Assembly (NCBI GenBank): GCA_020847695.1 | Contig: JADLBP010000117.1 | Span: forward strand, 1 to 60,162 | DNA from: Planctomycetota bacterium | GTDB taxonomy: Bacteria; Planctomycetota; UBA1135; GCA-002686595 | Direction of reading: 5' to 3' | Length of the DNA: 60,162 nt | In this document: positions 38,181 to 46,783 of the stretch, one piece after another | Position numbering within the stretch: position 1 is the stretch's first letter | How the letters are laid out: every line of letters starts with the position of its first letter | Translations under genes and position numbers: made by a program | The notes under the pieces: generated by a model | Told to the model about the DNA's origin: nothing | What the model saw: the letters and a program-made list of their open reading frames with translations, nothing else | Databases searched by the model: none

Positions 38181-40220
38181 CTACTTCAGCACCGCGAACA
38201 GATTGCTGTAGTCGTCGGTGAAGACCCGCGGGCGTTCGTCGCCGAGGTCGAGTGCGTTGCCGGCCGCGGCGAGTCGCGGGCGGGCGAGGCGCTCGCGTTC
38301 GCGCGCGACCAGGATCCAGCGTGCGTCGAGCAGCGCGTGCTCGTCGTCCGCGGGCGTCGCGATCTCGAGCGTCGCGAGCCCGAGCTCGCCCGCGATGCCC
38401 GCGACCACCGGGCCGAGGTCGAGATGCCGCGACGTCAAGTGCAGCGCGAGCACGCCATCCGGCGCCAGGCGCGCGAGGTAGAGCTCGAACGCTTGCACCG
38501 TCAGCAAGTGCAGCGGGATCGCGTCGCTCGAGAACGCGTCGAGCACGAGCACGTCGAAGCGTCGATCGGTCTCGCGCGCGAGCGCGAGGCGCGCGTCACC
38601 GTCGACCAACTCGATCGTCGCGCTCGAATCGGCGAGGAACGTGAAGTCGCGCTGCGCGATCGCGACCACCGATGGATTGATCTCGTAGTAGCGGTAGACG
38701 TCGCCCGGCCGCCCGAAGGCCGCGATCACGCCCGCGCCGAGCCCGACCAGGCCGACGTGCAGCGGCGGCGCGCTCGCGAGCTCGCCGAGCAGCACGCCGA
38801 TGCCGCTCGGCTTGCCGTAGTACGTCGTCGGCTCGCGCCGGCGCGCGTCGTCTTGGTACTGCTGGCCGTGTCGCGTGCCGCCGTGCGTCAGGTAGCGCAT
38901 CGCGCCGCTGCCGTCGGGCGCGGGCAGCTCCTGGACGCGCAGGATGCCGAAGAAGTTGCGCGTCTCGATCGAGCCCGCTTGCGAGCGCGCGAGCATCCGC
39001 AGCGTGAACACCGCACCGATGATCAGCACCACGGCGATCAGCGCGGGCAACGTCGGATGCCAGAGCCTTCGATTCGCGAGCCTCTGCGCGCGCGGCTCGT
39101 ACACGAACGCGAGCGCGAGCACGCCGCACGCGAGCAACGCGAGGTAGAGCTCGTCGAAGCCGCTGAAGAGCCGAGGCGCGACCACCGCGACGAACGCGCC
39201 GCCGAGCACGCCGCCGGTCGCGAGCGTCAGGTAGAAGCTCGTCAGGTGCTCCGCGCTCGGCCGACGCGCCGCGAGCTCGCCGTGGCAGAACATGCAGCAC
39301 ACGAAGAGCCCGAGTGAGAAGATCGGCACGCCGTACCAGATGCCGACTTTCGCGCCCAGCGCCGCCGCTTGCGTCAGCACGGTCAGCGAGAGGATCAGCA
39401 CCGGCAGGTTCCACGAGCGCGAGTACCAGCGCTCGCTCTCGAAGCAGAGCACGAACGTCAGAAGGTAGAGAGCGAGCGGCAGCACCCAGAGCAGCGGCAC
39501 GACCGCGACCTCTTGGCACATCTGATTGGTGACCGCGAGCAACAGCGCGGATGCGGTCGCCGACAGCGCGAGCCACAGGCTGCGCTGCTTCCGGCTCGGC
39601 GCGGGCCCAGCGCTCCCGCGCTCGGCGACGACGTCGACCGAACTCCACGCGCCGCGCGCCGCGAGCGCGCACACCACCGCGAACGCGCCGAACGCGCCGG
39701 ACCAGAGCCACGCTTGCGCTCGTGTCGAGAGCCACGGCTCGATCGCGAACGGGTAGCTGACGAGACCGAGCAGCGAGCCCGCGTTCGACAACGCGTACAA
39801 CCGATACGGCGACGTGCCAGGGTTCGCTCGTGCGAACCAGGACTGCAGCAGCGGCCCGGAACCGGCGAGCACGAAGTACGGCAGCGCGATCGTGCTCGCG
39901 AGCACCGCGACGATCGCGAGCGCCGGCGAGCTCGAGTCGCCGGGCCGGCTCGCCGCGTCCGGCAGGATCGGCAGCGTCGCGAGCGCCGCGACCAGCGCGA
40001 GCACGTGCAGCACGACCTGGCGCCGCGGCGCGAGCTTCGCCGTCGACGCGTGCGCGTACGCGTAGCCCGCGAGCAGCGCCGCTTGGAAGAACAGCATGCA
40101 CGTCGTCCAAACCGCCGGCGCTCCGCCGAACCACGGCAGGATCGCCTTCGCGATCACCGGTTGGACCTGGAATAGCAGGAACGCGCCGAGGAAGACGGCG
40201 ACGGCGGACGCGAGCTTCAT
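38181..40220 (-). CDS. Fused membrane/spermidine-synthase-like protein
   Basis: 679 residues from the ATG at 40220. The first 430 residues hold about eleven membrane helices, starting with [29 protein letters not shown], a signature of the MFS-like part of such fusions. The rest is a spermidine-synthase-like Rossmann methyltransferase-fold domain: [37 protein letters not shown] and [19 protein letters not shown]. Polyamine transfer is not certain for these fusions, since substrate-loop residues differ among them; the family occurs widely in Planctomycetota and other bacteria. It is divergent from the fasciclin gene with a 305-base spacer. Confidence 0.9.
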   Translation of the reverse strand: MKLASAVAVFLGAFLLFQVQPVIAKAILPWFGGAPAVWTTCMLFFQAALLAGYAYAHASTAKLAPRRQVVLHVLALVAALATLPILPDAASRPGDSSSPALAIVAVLASTIALPYFVLAGSGPLLQSWFARANPGTSPYRLYALSNAGSLLGLVSYPFAIEPWLSTRAQAWLWSGAFGAFAVVCALAARGAWSSVDVVAERGSAGPAPSRKQRSLWLALSATASALLLAVTNQMCQEVAVVPLLWVLPLALYLLTFVLCFESERWYSRSWNLPVLILSLTVLTQAAALGAKVGIWYGVPIFSLGLFVCCMFCHGELAARRPSAEHLTSFYLTLATGGVLGGAFVAVVAPRLFSGFDELYLALLACGVLALAFVYEPRAQRLANRRLWHPTLPALIAVVLIIGAVFTLRMLARSQAGSIETRNFFGILRVQELPAPDGSGAMRYLTHGGTRHGQQYQDDARRREPTTYYGKPSGIGVLLGELASAPPLHVGLVGLGAGVIAAFGRPGDVYRYYEINPSVVAIAQRDFTFLADSSATIELVDGDARLALARETDRRFDVLVLDAFSSDAIPLHLLTVQAFELYLARLAPDGVLALHLTSRHLDLGPVVAGIAGELGLATLEIATPADDEHALLDARWILVARERERLARPRLAAAGNALDLGDERPRVFTDDYSNLFAVLK

Positions 40221-40304
40221 CCGCGCGGCCGCTCCGTCACGGTGCGCGCCTTCGCGAGCTCGACCTCGTGGACTGCCTGCATGGAAACAGCGCACCTTCT
40301 AACG

Positions 40305-40331
40305 GATCGAACCGTTCCGATCGAACCGTTC
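40305..40331. repeat. Two 13-bp direct repeats upstream of the fasciclin gene
   Basis: GATCGAACCGTTC occurs at 40305-40317 and again at 40319-40331; each copy lies within an AACGG/CCGTT-type dyad. They sit in the 305-base divergent spacer (40221-40525), about 200 bases before the fasciclin start. They could be an operator or part of an ECF-type promoter (GAACC is reminiscent of a -35 element). Nothing else is recognised in the spacer. Confidence 0.5.
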
Positions 40332-40525
40332 GCACCGATCCCGAGTGCGTCGGCCACGCGTTCGCGACGCCGCGCGCGAGCGCGGGCCGTCCGGGCGCGA
40401 GCGATTCACCGCGGGCCGACCGCGCGCCGGCGATAGCGCTCGAAAAAGCGCGAATCCGCTCGCCGCGGCGCTGCGAAACACCGGGGGAACGAACGAAGCC
40501 AAGCACCCAACGATCGAGAAGAACC

Positions 40526-41476
40526 ATGAAACCGACCCTCTCCGCTTTCTCCCTGCTCGCCCTCACCGGCGCGCTCGTCGCCGCCCCGGCCCCGACCGCA
40601 CCGACGTCGTCGGCGGACGGCACGCGCGCGTCGAAGTGCGCGATGACCGCGTCCGCTCAGTCGGACCTCGTCGACACCGCGCTCGCCGCGGGCTCTTTCA
40701 AGACGCTCGCCGCCGCGCTGCAAGCGACCGATCTCGTCGCGACGCTGAAGGGCAAGGGCCCGTTCACCGTCTTCGCGCCGAGCGACGAGGCGTTCGCGAA
40801 GCTGCCGAAGGGCACGCTCGAAGAGCTGCTGAAACCCGCGAACAAGGCGAAGCTCACCGCGATCCTGCTCTACCACGTCGTGCCCGGCAACGTGACCGCG
40901 GCGGACGTCGTCAAGCTGCGCAGCGCGACCACCGTCGGCGGCCAACGCGTCGACGTGTCCGCCACGGAAGGCGAAGTGCGCATCGACGGCGCGCGCGTGG
41001 TCAAGGCCGACGTGCTGTGCTCGAACGGAGTGATCCACGTGCTCGATTCCGTGCTGTTGCCGAGCACGCAGACGGTCGTCGAGGTCGCGGAGCACGCGGG
41101 CTCGTTCAAGACGCTGCTCGCGGCGCTCGACGCGGCCGATCTGCGCAAGGTCCTCAACGGCGCTGGGCCGTTCACGGTGCTCGCGCCGAGCGACGAAGCC
41201 TTCGCCAAGCTGCCGAAGGGCACAGTCGAGTCGCTGGTGCTCCCGGAGAACCGGGAGAAGCTCGTCGCGCTGCTCCAGAACCACGTCGTCGCCGGGCGCG
41301 TCTACGCCGATCAGGTCGTCGCGCTCGAGCGCGTCGAGACGCTCGGCGGCGCCCATCTCGCGGTCCGCTCGTCGGCCGCCGGCGTCTCGCTCGCCGGAGC
41401 GCGCGTCGCGAAAGCCGACATCGAAGCCCGAAACGGCGTGATCCACGTGATCGACACGGTCATCGTCGTCCAGTAG
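40526..41476 (+). CDS. Exported protein with two fasciclin (FAS1) domains
   Basis: 316 residues. A signal peptide ([19 protein letters not shown]) is followed by two FAS1 repeats of about 130 residues. Each carries the same markers: [20 protein letters not shown] and [33 protein letters not shown] and [13 protein letters not shown], and a terminal [11 protein letters not shown] or [14 protein letters not shown]1 proteins mediate adhesion or ligand binding outside the cell. A GC-rich hairpin follows the stop, then an ECF sigma factor and RskA-like anti-sigma gene in the same direction. In mycobacteria SigK/RskA control FAS1 proteins (MPT70/MPT83), so control of this gene by the neighbouring pair is a reasonable inference. 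Confidence 0.95.
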   Translation: MKPTLSAFSLLALTGALVAAPAPTAPTSSADGTRASKCAMTASAQSDLVDTALAAGSFKTLAAALQATDLVATLKGKGPFTVFAPSDEAFAKLPKGTLEELLKPANKAKLTAILLYHVVPGNVTAADVVKLRSATTVGGQRVDVSATEGEVRIDGARVVKADVLCSNGVIHVLDSVLLPSTQTVVEVAEHAGSFKTLLAALDAADLRKVLNGAGPFTVLAPSDEAFAKLPKGTVESLVLPENREKLVALLQNHVVAGRVYADQVVALERVETLGGAHLAVRSSAAGVSLAGARVAKADIEARNGVIHVIDTVIVVQ

Positions 41477-41489
41477 CCTCCTGTTCGTT

Positions 41490-41516
41490 CCCGCCGCCGC
41501 GCCGGGCGGCGGCGGG
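41490..41516 (+). terminator. GC-rich hairpin after the fasciclin gene
   Basis: CCCGCCGCCG and CGGCGGCGGG form a perfect 10-bp stem around a seven-base loop (CGCCGGG), 14 bases after the fasciclin stop. No T-run follows. It may terminate or attenuate transcription between the fasciclin gene and the sigma-factor gene, or stabilise the 3' end of the fasciclin mRNA. Confidence 0.5.
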
Positions 41517-41556
41517 ACGATGGTCTTCCGCCCGGCGAGTAGCCCCCGGTTCCTTG

Positions 41557-42114
41557 GTGAGCTCGATCCTCGAACGAATCGCGAAAGGCGAGTCCGGCGC
41601 GGTGCAGGAATGCATCGAGCGCTACGGCCCTCTCGTGTACTCGCTCGCTCGCCGCTTCGCGAAAGACGCGCACGCGATCGAGGATGCGGTCCAGGAAACC
41701 TTCCTCCAGCTCTGGCAAGTCGCGCCGCGCTTCGATGCGACGCGCTGCAACGAGGCGACCTTCGTGGCCATGATCGCGCGCCGCCGACTGATCGACATGC
41801 GCCGTCGCGCCGACAAGCACGGCGGAGTCGAGGAGATCGACGAGACCCGCGCGCCGGCGTCGCCCGACCACACCGAGCAATCCGCGGTCTGCGACGACGC
41901 GCAGCGCGCCAGGACGGCGCTCGGCGAGCTCCGGCCGGAACAGAAACGCGTGCTCGAGCTGTCGATCTACGAAGGCCTGTCGCACTCCGAGATCGCGAAC
42001 CGCACCGGCTTGCCGCTCGGGACGGTCAAGACCCACGCGAGGCGCGGGCTCGAGCGCCTTCGCGACTTGCTCGGCTTCGGCAGCGCCGCGCGCGCCAGCG
42101 AGGTGACGTCATGA
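41557..42114 (+). CDS. ECF-type RNA polymerase sigma factor (SigK-like context)
   Basis: 185 residues from GTG at 41557 (TTG at 41554 is an alternative). Sigma region 2 is seen in YGPLVYSLARRFAKDAHAIEDAVQETFLQLWQVAPRFD, followed by MIARRRLIDMRRR, and region 4 in LGELRPEQKRVLELSIYEGLSHSEIANRTGLPLGTVKTHARRGLERLRDLL. It directs RNA polymerase to a small regulon. Its stop overlaps the start of the RskA-like anti-sigma gene, the usual arrangement for a sequestered sigma factor. Targets probably include the fasciclin gene just upstream. Confidence 0.95.
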   Translation: MSSILERIAKGESGAVQECIERYGPLVYSLARRFAKDAHAIEDAVQETFLQLWQVAPRFDATRCNEATFVAMIARRRLIDMRRRADKHGGVEEIDETRAPASPDHTEQSAVCDDAQRARTALGELRPEQKRVLELSIYEGLSHSEIANRTGLPLGTVKTHARRGLERLRDLLGFGSAARASEVTS

Positions 42115-42968
42115 GCGCCCGCCGCTTCGATCAGGACCGCTTCGAGGAGCTGCGCGCCGCGCGCGCCCTCGGAGGTCTCACCGCCGCGGAATGCGCGGAG
42201 TTCACCGCGTTGCTCGCGGAGCACGCGGGCATCGATCTCGAGGCCGACGAGCTCGCGGTCGCCGCGGTCGAGCTCGCGAGCGTCGAGAAGCAGCTCGCGC
42301 CTTTGCCCGCCGCGCTCGCGAGGAAGCTCCAGGCCGACGCCCAGGCGCACTTCGCCGCGAATTCGGGCGCTGCTGCGAGCGCGCCGCACGGCGAGAAGCC
42401 GGCGCCCTCGACCATGAAACCGGCGGCCGCGCCCGCGCCGTCGATCGCGAAACCCGCCGCCGCGCCGATTCCGAAGCTCCCGTCGGTTCCCGAGCGCCGC
42501 TTGCGCCTGATGCCGAGCTTGGTCGCGGTCGCCGCGGGCCTGCTGATCGCGTTGGCGGGTTGGTGGCCGCGCTTGACGAGCTCGTCGCCGTCGGCGGAGT
42601 CCGAACGCGAAGCGCTGCTCGCGCAGGCAGGTGTGCTGCGCGTGCCGTGGAGCGGCACCGACTTCGCGAAGGGCGCCGAAGGCGACGTCGTCTGGGATCC
42701 GAACGGCCAGCGCGGCTTCATGCGCATCCGTGGGCTCGCCGCGAACGATCCGACGCGCGAGCAATACCAGCTCTGGATCTTCGACGAGACGCAGAAGCAC
42801 CCTGTCGACGGCGGCGTGTTCGACGTCGGCGCGGACGGCGAGCTGATCGTCCCGATCGACGCGAAGCTCTTCGTCGCGAAGCCGACGCTCTTCGCGGTGA
42901 CCGTCGAGAAGCCCGGCGGCGTGGTCGTCTCCGCGCAGGAGAAGATCGTGCTCGCGGGCAAGATCTGA
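42111..42968 (+). CDS. RskA-like anti-sigma factor
   Basis: 285 residues. The cytoplasmic N-terminal 75 residues (FEELRAARALGGLTAAECAEFTALLAEH) are the sigma-binding part; there is no zinc-binding HxxxCxxC. An Ala/Pro/Lys-rich linker with repeated KPAAAP units, a single membrane helix (LMPSLVAVAAGLLIALAGWW) and a periplasmic RskA domain (GVLRVPWSG, GDVVWDPNGQRGFMRIRGL, YQLWIFDE, GGVVVSAQEKIVLAG) follow. It would hold the sigma factor inactive at the membrane until cleaved. It overlaps the sigma gene by ATGA. Confidence 0.93.
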   Translation: MSARRFDQDRFEELRAARALGGLTAAECAEFTALLAEHAGIDLEADELAVAAVELASVEKQLAPLPAALARKLQADAQAHFAANSGAAASAPHGEKPAPSTMKPAAAPAPSIAKPAAAPIPKLPSVPERRLRLMPSLVAVAAGLLIALAGWWPRLTSSSPSAESEREALLAQAGVLRVPWSGTDFAKGAEGDVVWDPNGQRGFMRIRGLAANDPTREQYQLWIFDETQKHPVDGGVFDVGADGELIVPIDAKLFVAKPTLFAVTVEKPGGVVVSAQEKIVLAGKI

Positions 42969-42975
42969 CGGCTCG

Positions 42976-43995
42976 TCAGTCGCCGACGCGCACGCCGCGC
43001 GAGTAGTTCCCGCTGAGCTCCGGATCCGGCGTACCGTCGGGTCGCGTGTGCGCCCAAGCTCCTTCGGCGAGCCCGTCGACGTACGCGCCGCACGCCTTCG
43101 GAACGCCGGTCGGATACCAACTCTCGAACGCGCCGTGCAGCACTCCCGCGCGGAACGTCGAGTGCCGCGCCGGCGCGCCGTTCGAATGGAAGATCTCGCA
43201 CGGGCCGTCGAGCGCGTCGGCGACGTAGTTGCGCCGGCTTTCGAGCGCGCCGTCGGCGTACCAGCTCGTCCACGCACCTTCCTTGCGGCCGGCGGCGAAC
43301 CGGCCTTCGCTCCGCAGCGCTCCGGAGGCGTGCCATTGCCGCGCGGGGCCGTCGAGGCGATCCGCGAGCCAGTCGCGCTCCAGCAAACGCGCGCCGGATT
43401 CGAACCACTCGCTCTCGGTCCCCGTTCGGGTGCCGAGAGCGAACGTGAGCGCGTTGCGCACGCGCCCGTTCGGGTGGAACGTGCGCCACTCCCCGTCGCG
43501 GAGATCGTCGACGAAGCGACCTTCGACCTGCACGCAACCGGCGTCGTCGAACCCCCGCGCCGTGCCGTGCCGGAGCCCGCCGCGGAACTCGAGCTCGAGA
43601 CGCGGGCTTCCGTCGGCTCGCCAGGCGCGCCAGGTGCCTTCGCGCCGGCCCTCGGCGTGGCGGCCTTCGACCGAGAGCACGCCGTTCGCATGCCGCTCGA
43701 TCCATTCGCCCTCCTCGCGATCCGCGAGCCAGTGCGACACCGAGCGCAGCGTGCCGTCGGGCCACGTCGTCAGCCACTCGCCGGTCTTCTCGCCGCGCTC
43801 GAACGTGCCGCGCGCGGACGCGCCGTCGTTCGGCGACCGCCAGGTCCAGCGACCGTGCGCGACACCGTCGACGAGCTCACCGCGCCAGCCCGTGTCGTAG
43901 TCGTCGACCGCGCGTTCGGACGGTGCGCAGCTCGCGCCGATCACGTCGAGCGCGAGCCCGAGGCAGACGAGTGCGTGTTTCAGCGCGGCGGGCAT
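42976..43995 (-). CDS. MORN-like repeat (YwqK-type) lipoprotein
   Basis: 339 residues. A signal peptide ends near a GASC lipobox. The rest is about eleven repeats of roughly 22 residues with the pattern G-x-W-x-x-(W/Y/F)-x-x-(D/N)-G-x-x-(R/L), for example GEWLTTWPDGTLRS, GEWIERHANGVLSV and GAWTSWYADGALES. These are MORN_2-type repeats, often labelled YwqK antitoxin in databases. Nothing toxin-like is next to it, so that label should not be used for function. It is a surface or periplasmic repeat protein of unknown role. Confidence 0.85.
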   Translation of the reverse strand: MPAALKHALVCLGLALDVIGASCAPSERAVDDYDTGWRGELVDGVAHGRWTWRSPNDGASARGTFERGEKTGEWLTTWPDGTLRSVSHWLADREEGEWIERHANGVLSVEGRHAEGRREGTWRAWRADGSPRLELEFRGGLRHGTARGFDDAGCVQVEGRFVDDLRDGEWRTFHPNGRVRNALTFALGTRTGTESEWFESGARLLERDWLADRLDGPARQWHASGALRSEGRFAAGRKEGAWTSWYADGALESRRNYVADALDGPCEIFHSNGAPARHSTFRAGVLHGAFESWYPTGVPKACGAYVDGLAEGAWAHTRPDGTPDPELSGNYSRGVRVGD

Positions 43996-43997
43996 CG

Positions 43998-45302
43998 ATG
44001 GCGGTCCCGGGTACGGCCCTATACATTCCTGCGGTGCCGCCGGTTCGCGAAGCAGTGTATCGCCGACGGGCGCTCGCAGTCGGGCTCGGTCTCGCGTTCG
44101 CGGGCGTGGTCGCCGTTGCCTTCGTCACGTGGCGCGGCGCACGGGAGCGCACGTCTTCGGAACTGTTCGATCGAAGGGTTCAGACCGCCCTGGTGACGAC
44201 TCTGCGGGAGCTCGAGCCGCGCGGGCTCGAGCTCGATCCCTCCGACGAGCGGCGTGCCGGCGAGCGCACGCTGACCGAGGCCGAGGTCGCGGCGTTGGTT
44301 CCCGCGTTGCGCGCGACGTTGCTCGGCGCGGGCACGTTCGTGTACGACCCGGACTGCTTCTACCGTGCGGCGCCGAACCGCAACGAGCCGTATGCGTGGC
44401 CCGAGCATCCGCGCGGCACGTGGACGAGCGCCACGAACTCGGACGGCGCCCGCGAGGATCACGAGCTCGGAGCACGCGAGCTCGACGCGTTCGTACTGGT
44501 CGCCGGCGACTCCCAGACCGAAGGGATGTGCGACAACGCCGACACGTTCTGCACGCGGCTCGAGGCGGAGCTCGCGACCGCGGGACGTCCGAGGATCGAG
44601 GTCTACGACACTGGATTGAGCGGTTACACGTTCCAGAACTACGTCGGCGTGCTGCGCCGACACCTCGACCGCGCCCCCGCGGTGTTCGTCACGGTGTTCT
44701 ACGGCGGCAACGACTTCGTGGAAGCCGTGCGGCTCGAGCACGTGCTGCGTCGCGAACCGCAACCGCCTTCGCCGTCGGGTTACGACGCATTGCTCGCGCG
44801 CGCACACGCCGCCGCGAAGAGCGCGTTCTCACAAGGTGTGAACCAGTGGCTCTACTTCCGCGCCCACCCGGACGAAGCGGCGTTCGCGGCGGCCGCAGCG
44901 CGCGCGGCGTGCGACGAGATCGCGGCTACGTGCGCGGAGCGTGGGATCCCTTGGATCGCGGTCTACCTGCCGACGCCGTTGGAACTCACCAGGGCGCCGT
45001 GGCGCGACCTCCGAGCGCGTCTGCGAGACGAATTGGGGCTCGCCGACGAAGACGAGCGACGGATCGCCGACTTGGTCGACGGACTGCTCGCGTCGGCGCG
45101 CGAGCGCGGCGCGACGGTGGTCGATCTGCGCCCGGTGCTGTCCGTCGCCGAGCAGCGTTGCTTCTGGTCCGAGCTGCATCTCGATCTCGACGGCCACGCG
45201 CTGGTCGCGAAGACGCTCGCGCCGGAGTTGCTTCGCGCGCTCGAGCACCGAACGGCGACCGAGGACGCCGCGCGGGACGAGCACGGCGGGCTCGCGCGCT
45301 AG
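43998..45302 (+). CDS. SGNH/GDSL-type hydrolase, membrane-anchored
   Basis: 434 residues if it starts at the ATG at 43998, two bases from the divergent MORN gene start. A TATACAT sequence at 44020 and a GTG at 44034 allow a later start. A membrane helix (ALAVGLGLAFAGVVAVAFVTW) anchors the protein. The hydrolase blocks are VAGDSQTEGM (nucleophile Ser), SGYTFQNYVG (block II Gly), YGGNDF (Asn) and SELHLDLDGHALVA (Asp-x-x-His type end). It should cleave an ester in the periplasm, such as an acyl or acetyl group on a polysaccharide. It converges on the protease gene with no spacer. Confidence 0.88.
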   Translation: MAVPGTALYIPAVPPVREAVYRRRALAVGLGLAFAGVVAVAFVTWRGARERTSSELFDRRVQTALVTTLRELEPRGLELDPSDERRAGERTLTEAEVAALVPALRATLLGAGTFVYDPDCFYRAAPNRNEPYAWPEHPRGTWTSATNSDGAREDHELGARELDAFVLVAGDSQTEGMCDNADTFCTRLEAELATAGRPRIEVYDTGLSGYTFQNYVGVLRRHLDRAPAVFVTVFYGGNDFVEAVRLEHVLRREPQPPSPSGYDALLARAHAAAKSAFSQGVNQWLYFRAHPDEAAFAAAAARAACDEIAATCAERGIPWIAVYLPTPLELTRAPWRDLRARLRDELGLADEDERRIADLVDGLLASARERGATVVDLRPVLSVAEQRCFWSELHLDLDGHALVAKTLAPELLRALEHRTATEDAARDEHGGLAR

Positions 45303-46496
45303 TCAGTGCTGCGCGGACGCCGCGGCGACCGAACTCTGCACGCGCTCCGCATCGGAGGCAGCCGGCGCGCTCGCGAGGCCTTCCTTCTCGAGCCAGTCGT
45401 AGACGGAGAGCAGCGGCGTCGCGAGGCCCATGTGCGGCACGATCGTCGAGCGCAGCGAGCCGTGCGTGTAGATCTTCGAGAAGATCGCGAGCAGCTCGTG
45501 CGACTCGGCGTCGAAGATGCCGCCGCCGGAGTTGCCGATGTACGTCGGAGCGCTGACCATCCAGTAGCGCGTACCCTCGACGACGTGCTCGGTCGCCGCG
45601 ACTTCGCCGCGCGTCGGGATCGGATCGTTGCCGAGCGGGCAGCCGACCGCGTAGATGCCGTCGAAGATGCGCGCGTCGAGCAGACGCTGGCGCGTCGCGA
45701 GCTTCGCGCCGCACGGCACCGGCTCGTCGCATTCGAGCACGAGCAGCGCGACGTCGAGCTCGACGTCGTGAGCGATCAGCTTCGCGGTCTCATGGCGCAG
45801 CGCGCCGTCGCGCAGGTAGATCTTCACGGGCACCGGCTCGTCGGTCCGATCGGGCGAGCCGTAGATGTCGCGCACGACGTGCCACGCGGTGAGGAGGTGC
45901 GTGCGCCACTTCGACGTCTCGCCGAGACGTCGCGACTCGAGCAACACGCCGCTGCCGACGGTGCTGTCGCCGGCGAGCTGCACGACGGGACCGACGAGCT
46001 CGTCCCACATCCGTCCGCGATCGGGTTCGGACTTGAGGCGCATGTCGAGGCGCTCGAGTCGCGCGCGATCCTCGCTCGCGACGCGTGCCGTGTTGGTCGT
46101 CAGCTCGTCGAGCGAGCGCCAACGTTCCTCGAGTCCGACCTTGAGCTCGGCGAGGCGCGAGTCGAGCTCCGGCTCGAGGTCGGTCCACTGGTCTTCCCAC
46201 GTCGACAATCGCGAACCCTGCGCGTCGAGTCGGCAGTCGGCGTCGGAGAGCTTCGCTTCGAGCGCGAGCACGCGGCGCGCGAGCTCGACCTTCGCCTGAT
46301 CGCGCTCGATGCGCGACTTGGCGTCGGCGAGCTCGGTCCCGACCTGCCGGAGCTCGTGCTCGAGCGCGTCGACCTCCGCGGGATCCGCTCGCGGCGCCCG
46401 AGCGAGCTCGTCGAGCTGTCGCCGCAGGCTCTGGGTCTCTTGCAGGCCGAGCCAACCCACGAAGGCGAGCCCGGCCGGGAGCAGATAGCGCTTCAT
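45303..46496 (-). CDS. Trypsin-like serine protease with N-terminal coiled coil
   Basis: 397 residues. A membrane anchor (YLLPAGLAFVGWLGL) is followed by a long coiled coil (residues about 20-165, rich in Glu, Arg and Leu) and then a chymotrypsin-fold protease domain. The triad is H206 (LLTAWHVVRD), D248 (DVELDVALLVLE) and S323 (YIGNSGGGIFD). The domain order resembles DegP-type proteins without a PDZ domain; the coiled coil might mediate oligomerisation. A periplasmic protease role is likely, target unknown. Upstream of it lies the DnaA-box-like cluster. Confidence 0.92.
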   Translation of the reverse strand: MKRYLLPAGLAFVGWLGLQETQSLRRQLDELARAPRADPAEVDALEHELRQVGTELADAKSRIERDQAKVELARRVLALEAKLSDADCRLDAQGSRLSTWEDQWTDLEPELDSRLAELKVGLEERWRSLDELTTNTARVASEDRARLERLDMRLKSEPDRGRMWDELVGPVVQLAGDSTVGSGVLLESRRLGETSKWRTHLLTAWHVVRDIYGSPDRTDEPVPVKIYLRDGALRHETAKLIAHDVELDVALLVLECDEPVPCGAKLATRQRLLDARIFDGIYAVGCPLGNDPIPTRGEVAATEHVVEGTRYWMVSAPTYIGNSGGGIFDAESHELLAIFSKIYTHGSLRSTIVPHMGLATPLLSVYDWLEKEGLASAPAASDAERVQSSVAAASAQH

Positions 46497-46645
46497 CGCG
46501 TTCCGGCCGAAAGGGGGGAATCGCCGCCCGCGTCTCGTCCCCACAGCGAGGCGCGTCGCGCGCGGCGTGGTCCCTATCGGCGGCGAGCCGCGGTACCGAT
46601 GAGACCGCCCCGCAAATCTGGGCTTCTCTAGGGAGTTTCAAATCG

Positions 46646-46666
46646 GTGTGGACAACCCGTCCACAC
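46646..46666. repeat. Perfect inverted repeat, 8-bp arms
   Basis: GTGTGGAC and GTCCACAC are separated by AACCC. The left arm contains a DnaA-box-like TTGTCCACA on the minus strand. This dyad belongs to the cluster described next and could pair DnaA molecules or form a small cruciform. Confidence 0.8.
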
Positions 46667-46774
46667 GCAACCGAGCACCCGATAAAGCCTTAGCGCCGCC
46701 GATGGGCGGCTCTCCACCCGTTTTCCACCGGGCTGCCGGGCTCTCCACAGCGGTTGTCCACCGCGTGTGGAAAA
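46647..46774. other. Cluster of DnaA-box-like sequences (candidate oriC or DnaA-binding locus)
   Basis: Seven sites with a TCCAC core lie in 128 bases of a 287-base intergenic region. Best matches to TTATCCACA: TTGTCCACA at 46647-46655 (minus), TTTTCCACA at 46766-46774 (minus), TTTTCCACC at 46721-46729, TTGTCCACC at 46754-46762 and CTCTCCACA at 46741-46749; weaker ones are CTCTCCACC (46710-46718) and CCGTCCACA (46657-46665). TTGTCCACA is the preferred box in other high-GC bacteria. An AT-richer stretch (GAGTTTCAAATCGG) borders the cluster. No dnaA or dnaN gene is adjacent, so an origin, a DnaA-titration site or a DnaA-regulated promoter all remain possible. Confidence 0.6.
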
Positions 46775-46783
46775 CGTGTCCGC

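Noticed and set aside
42976-43995. YwqK antitoxin of a toxin-antitoxin pair
   Set aside because: The MORN-like repeats match the family label, but the protein is an exported lipoprotein and no toxin gene adjoins it.
46646-46666. Rho-independent terminator at the GTGTGGAC/GTCCACAC dyad
   Set aside because: No T-run follows on either strand, and the arms coincide with DnaA-box-like sequences, which explains them better.
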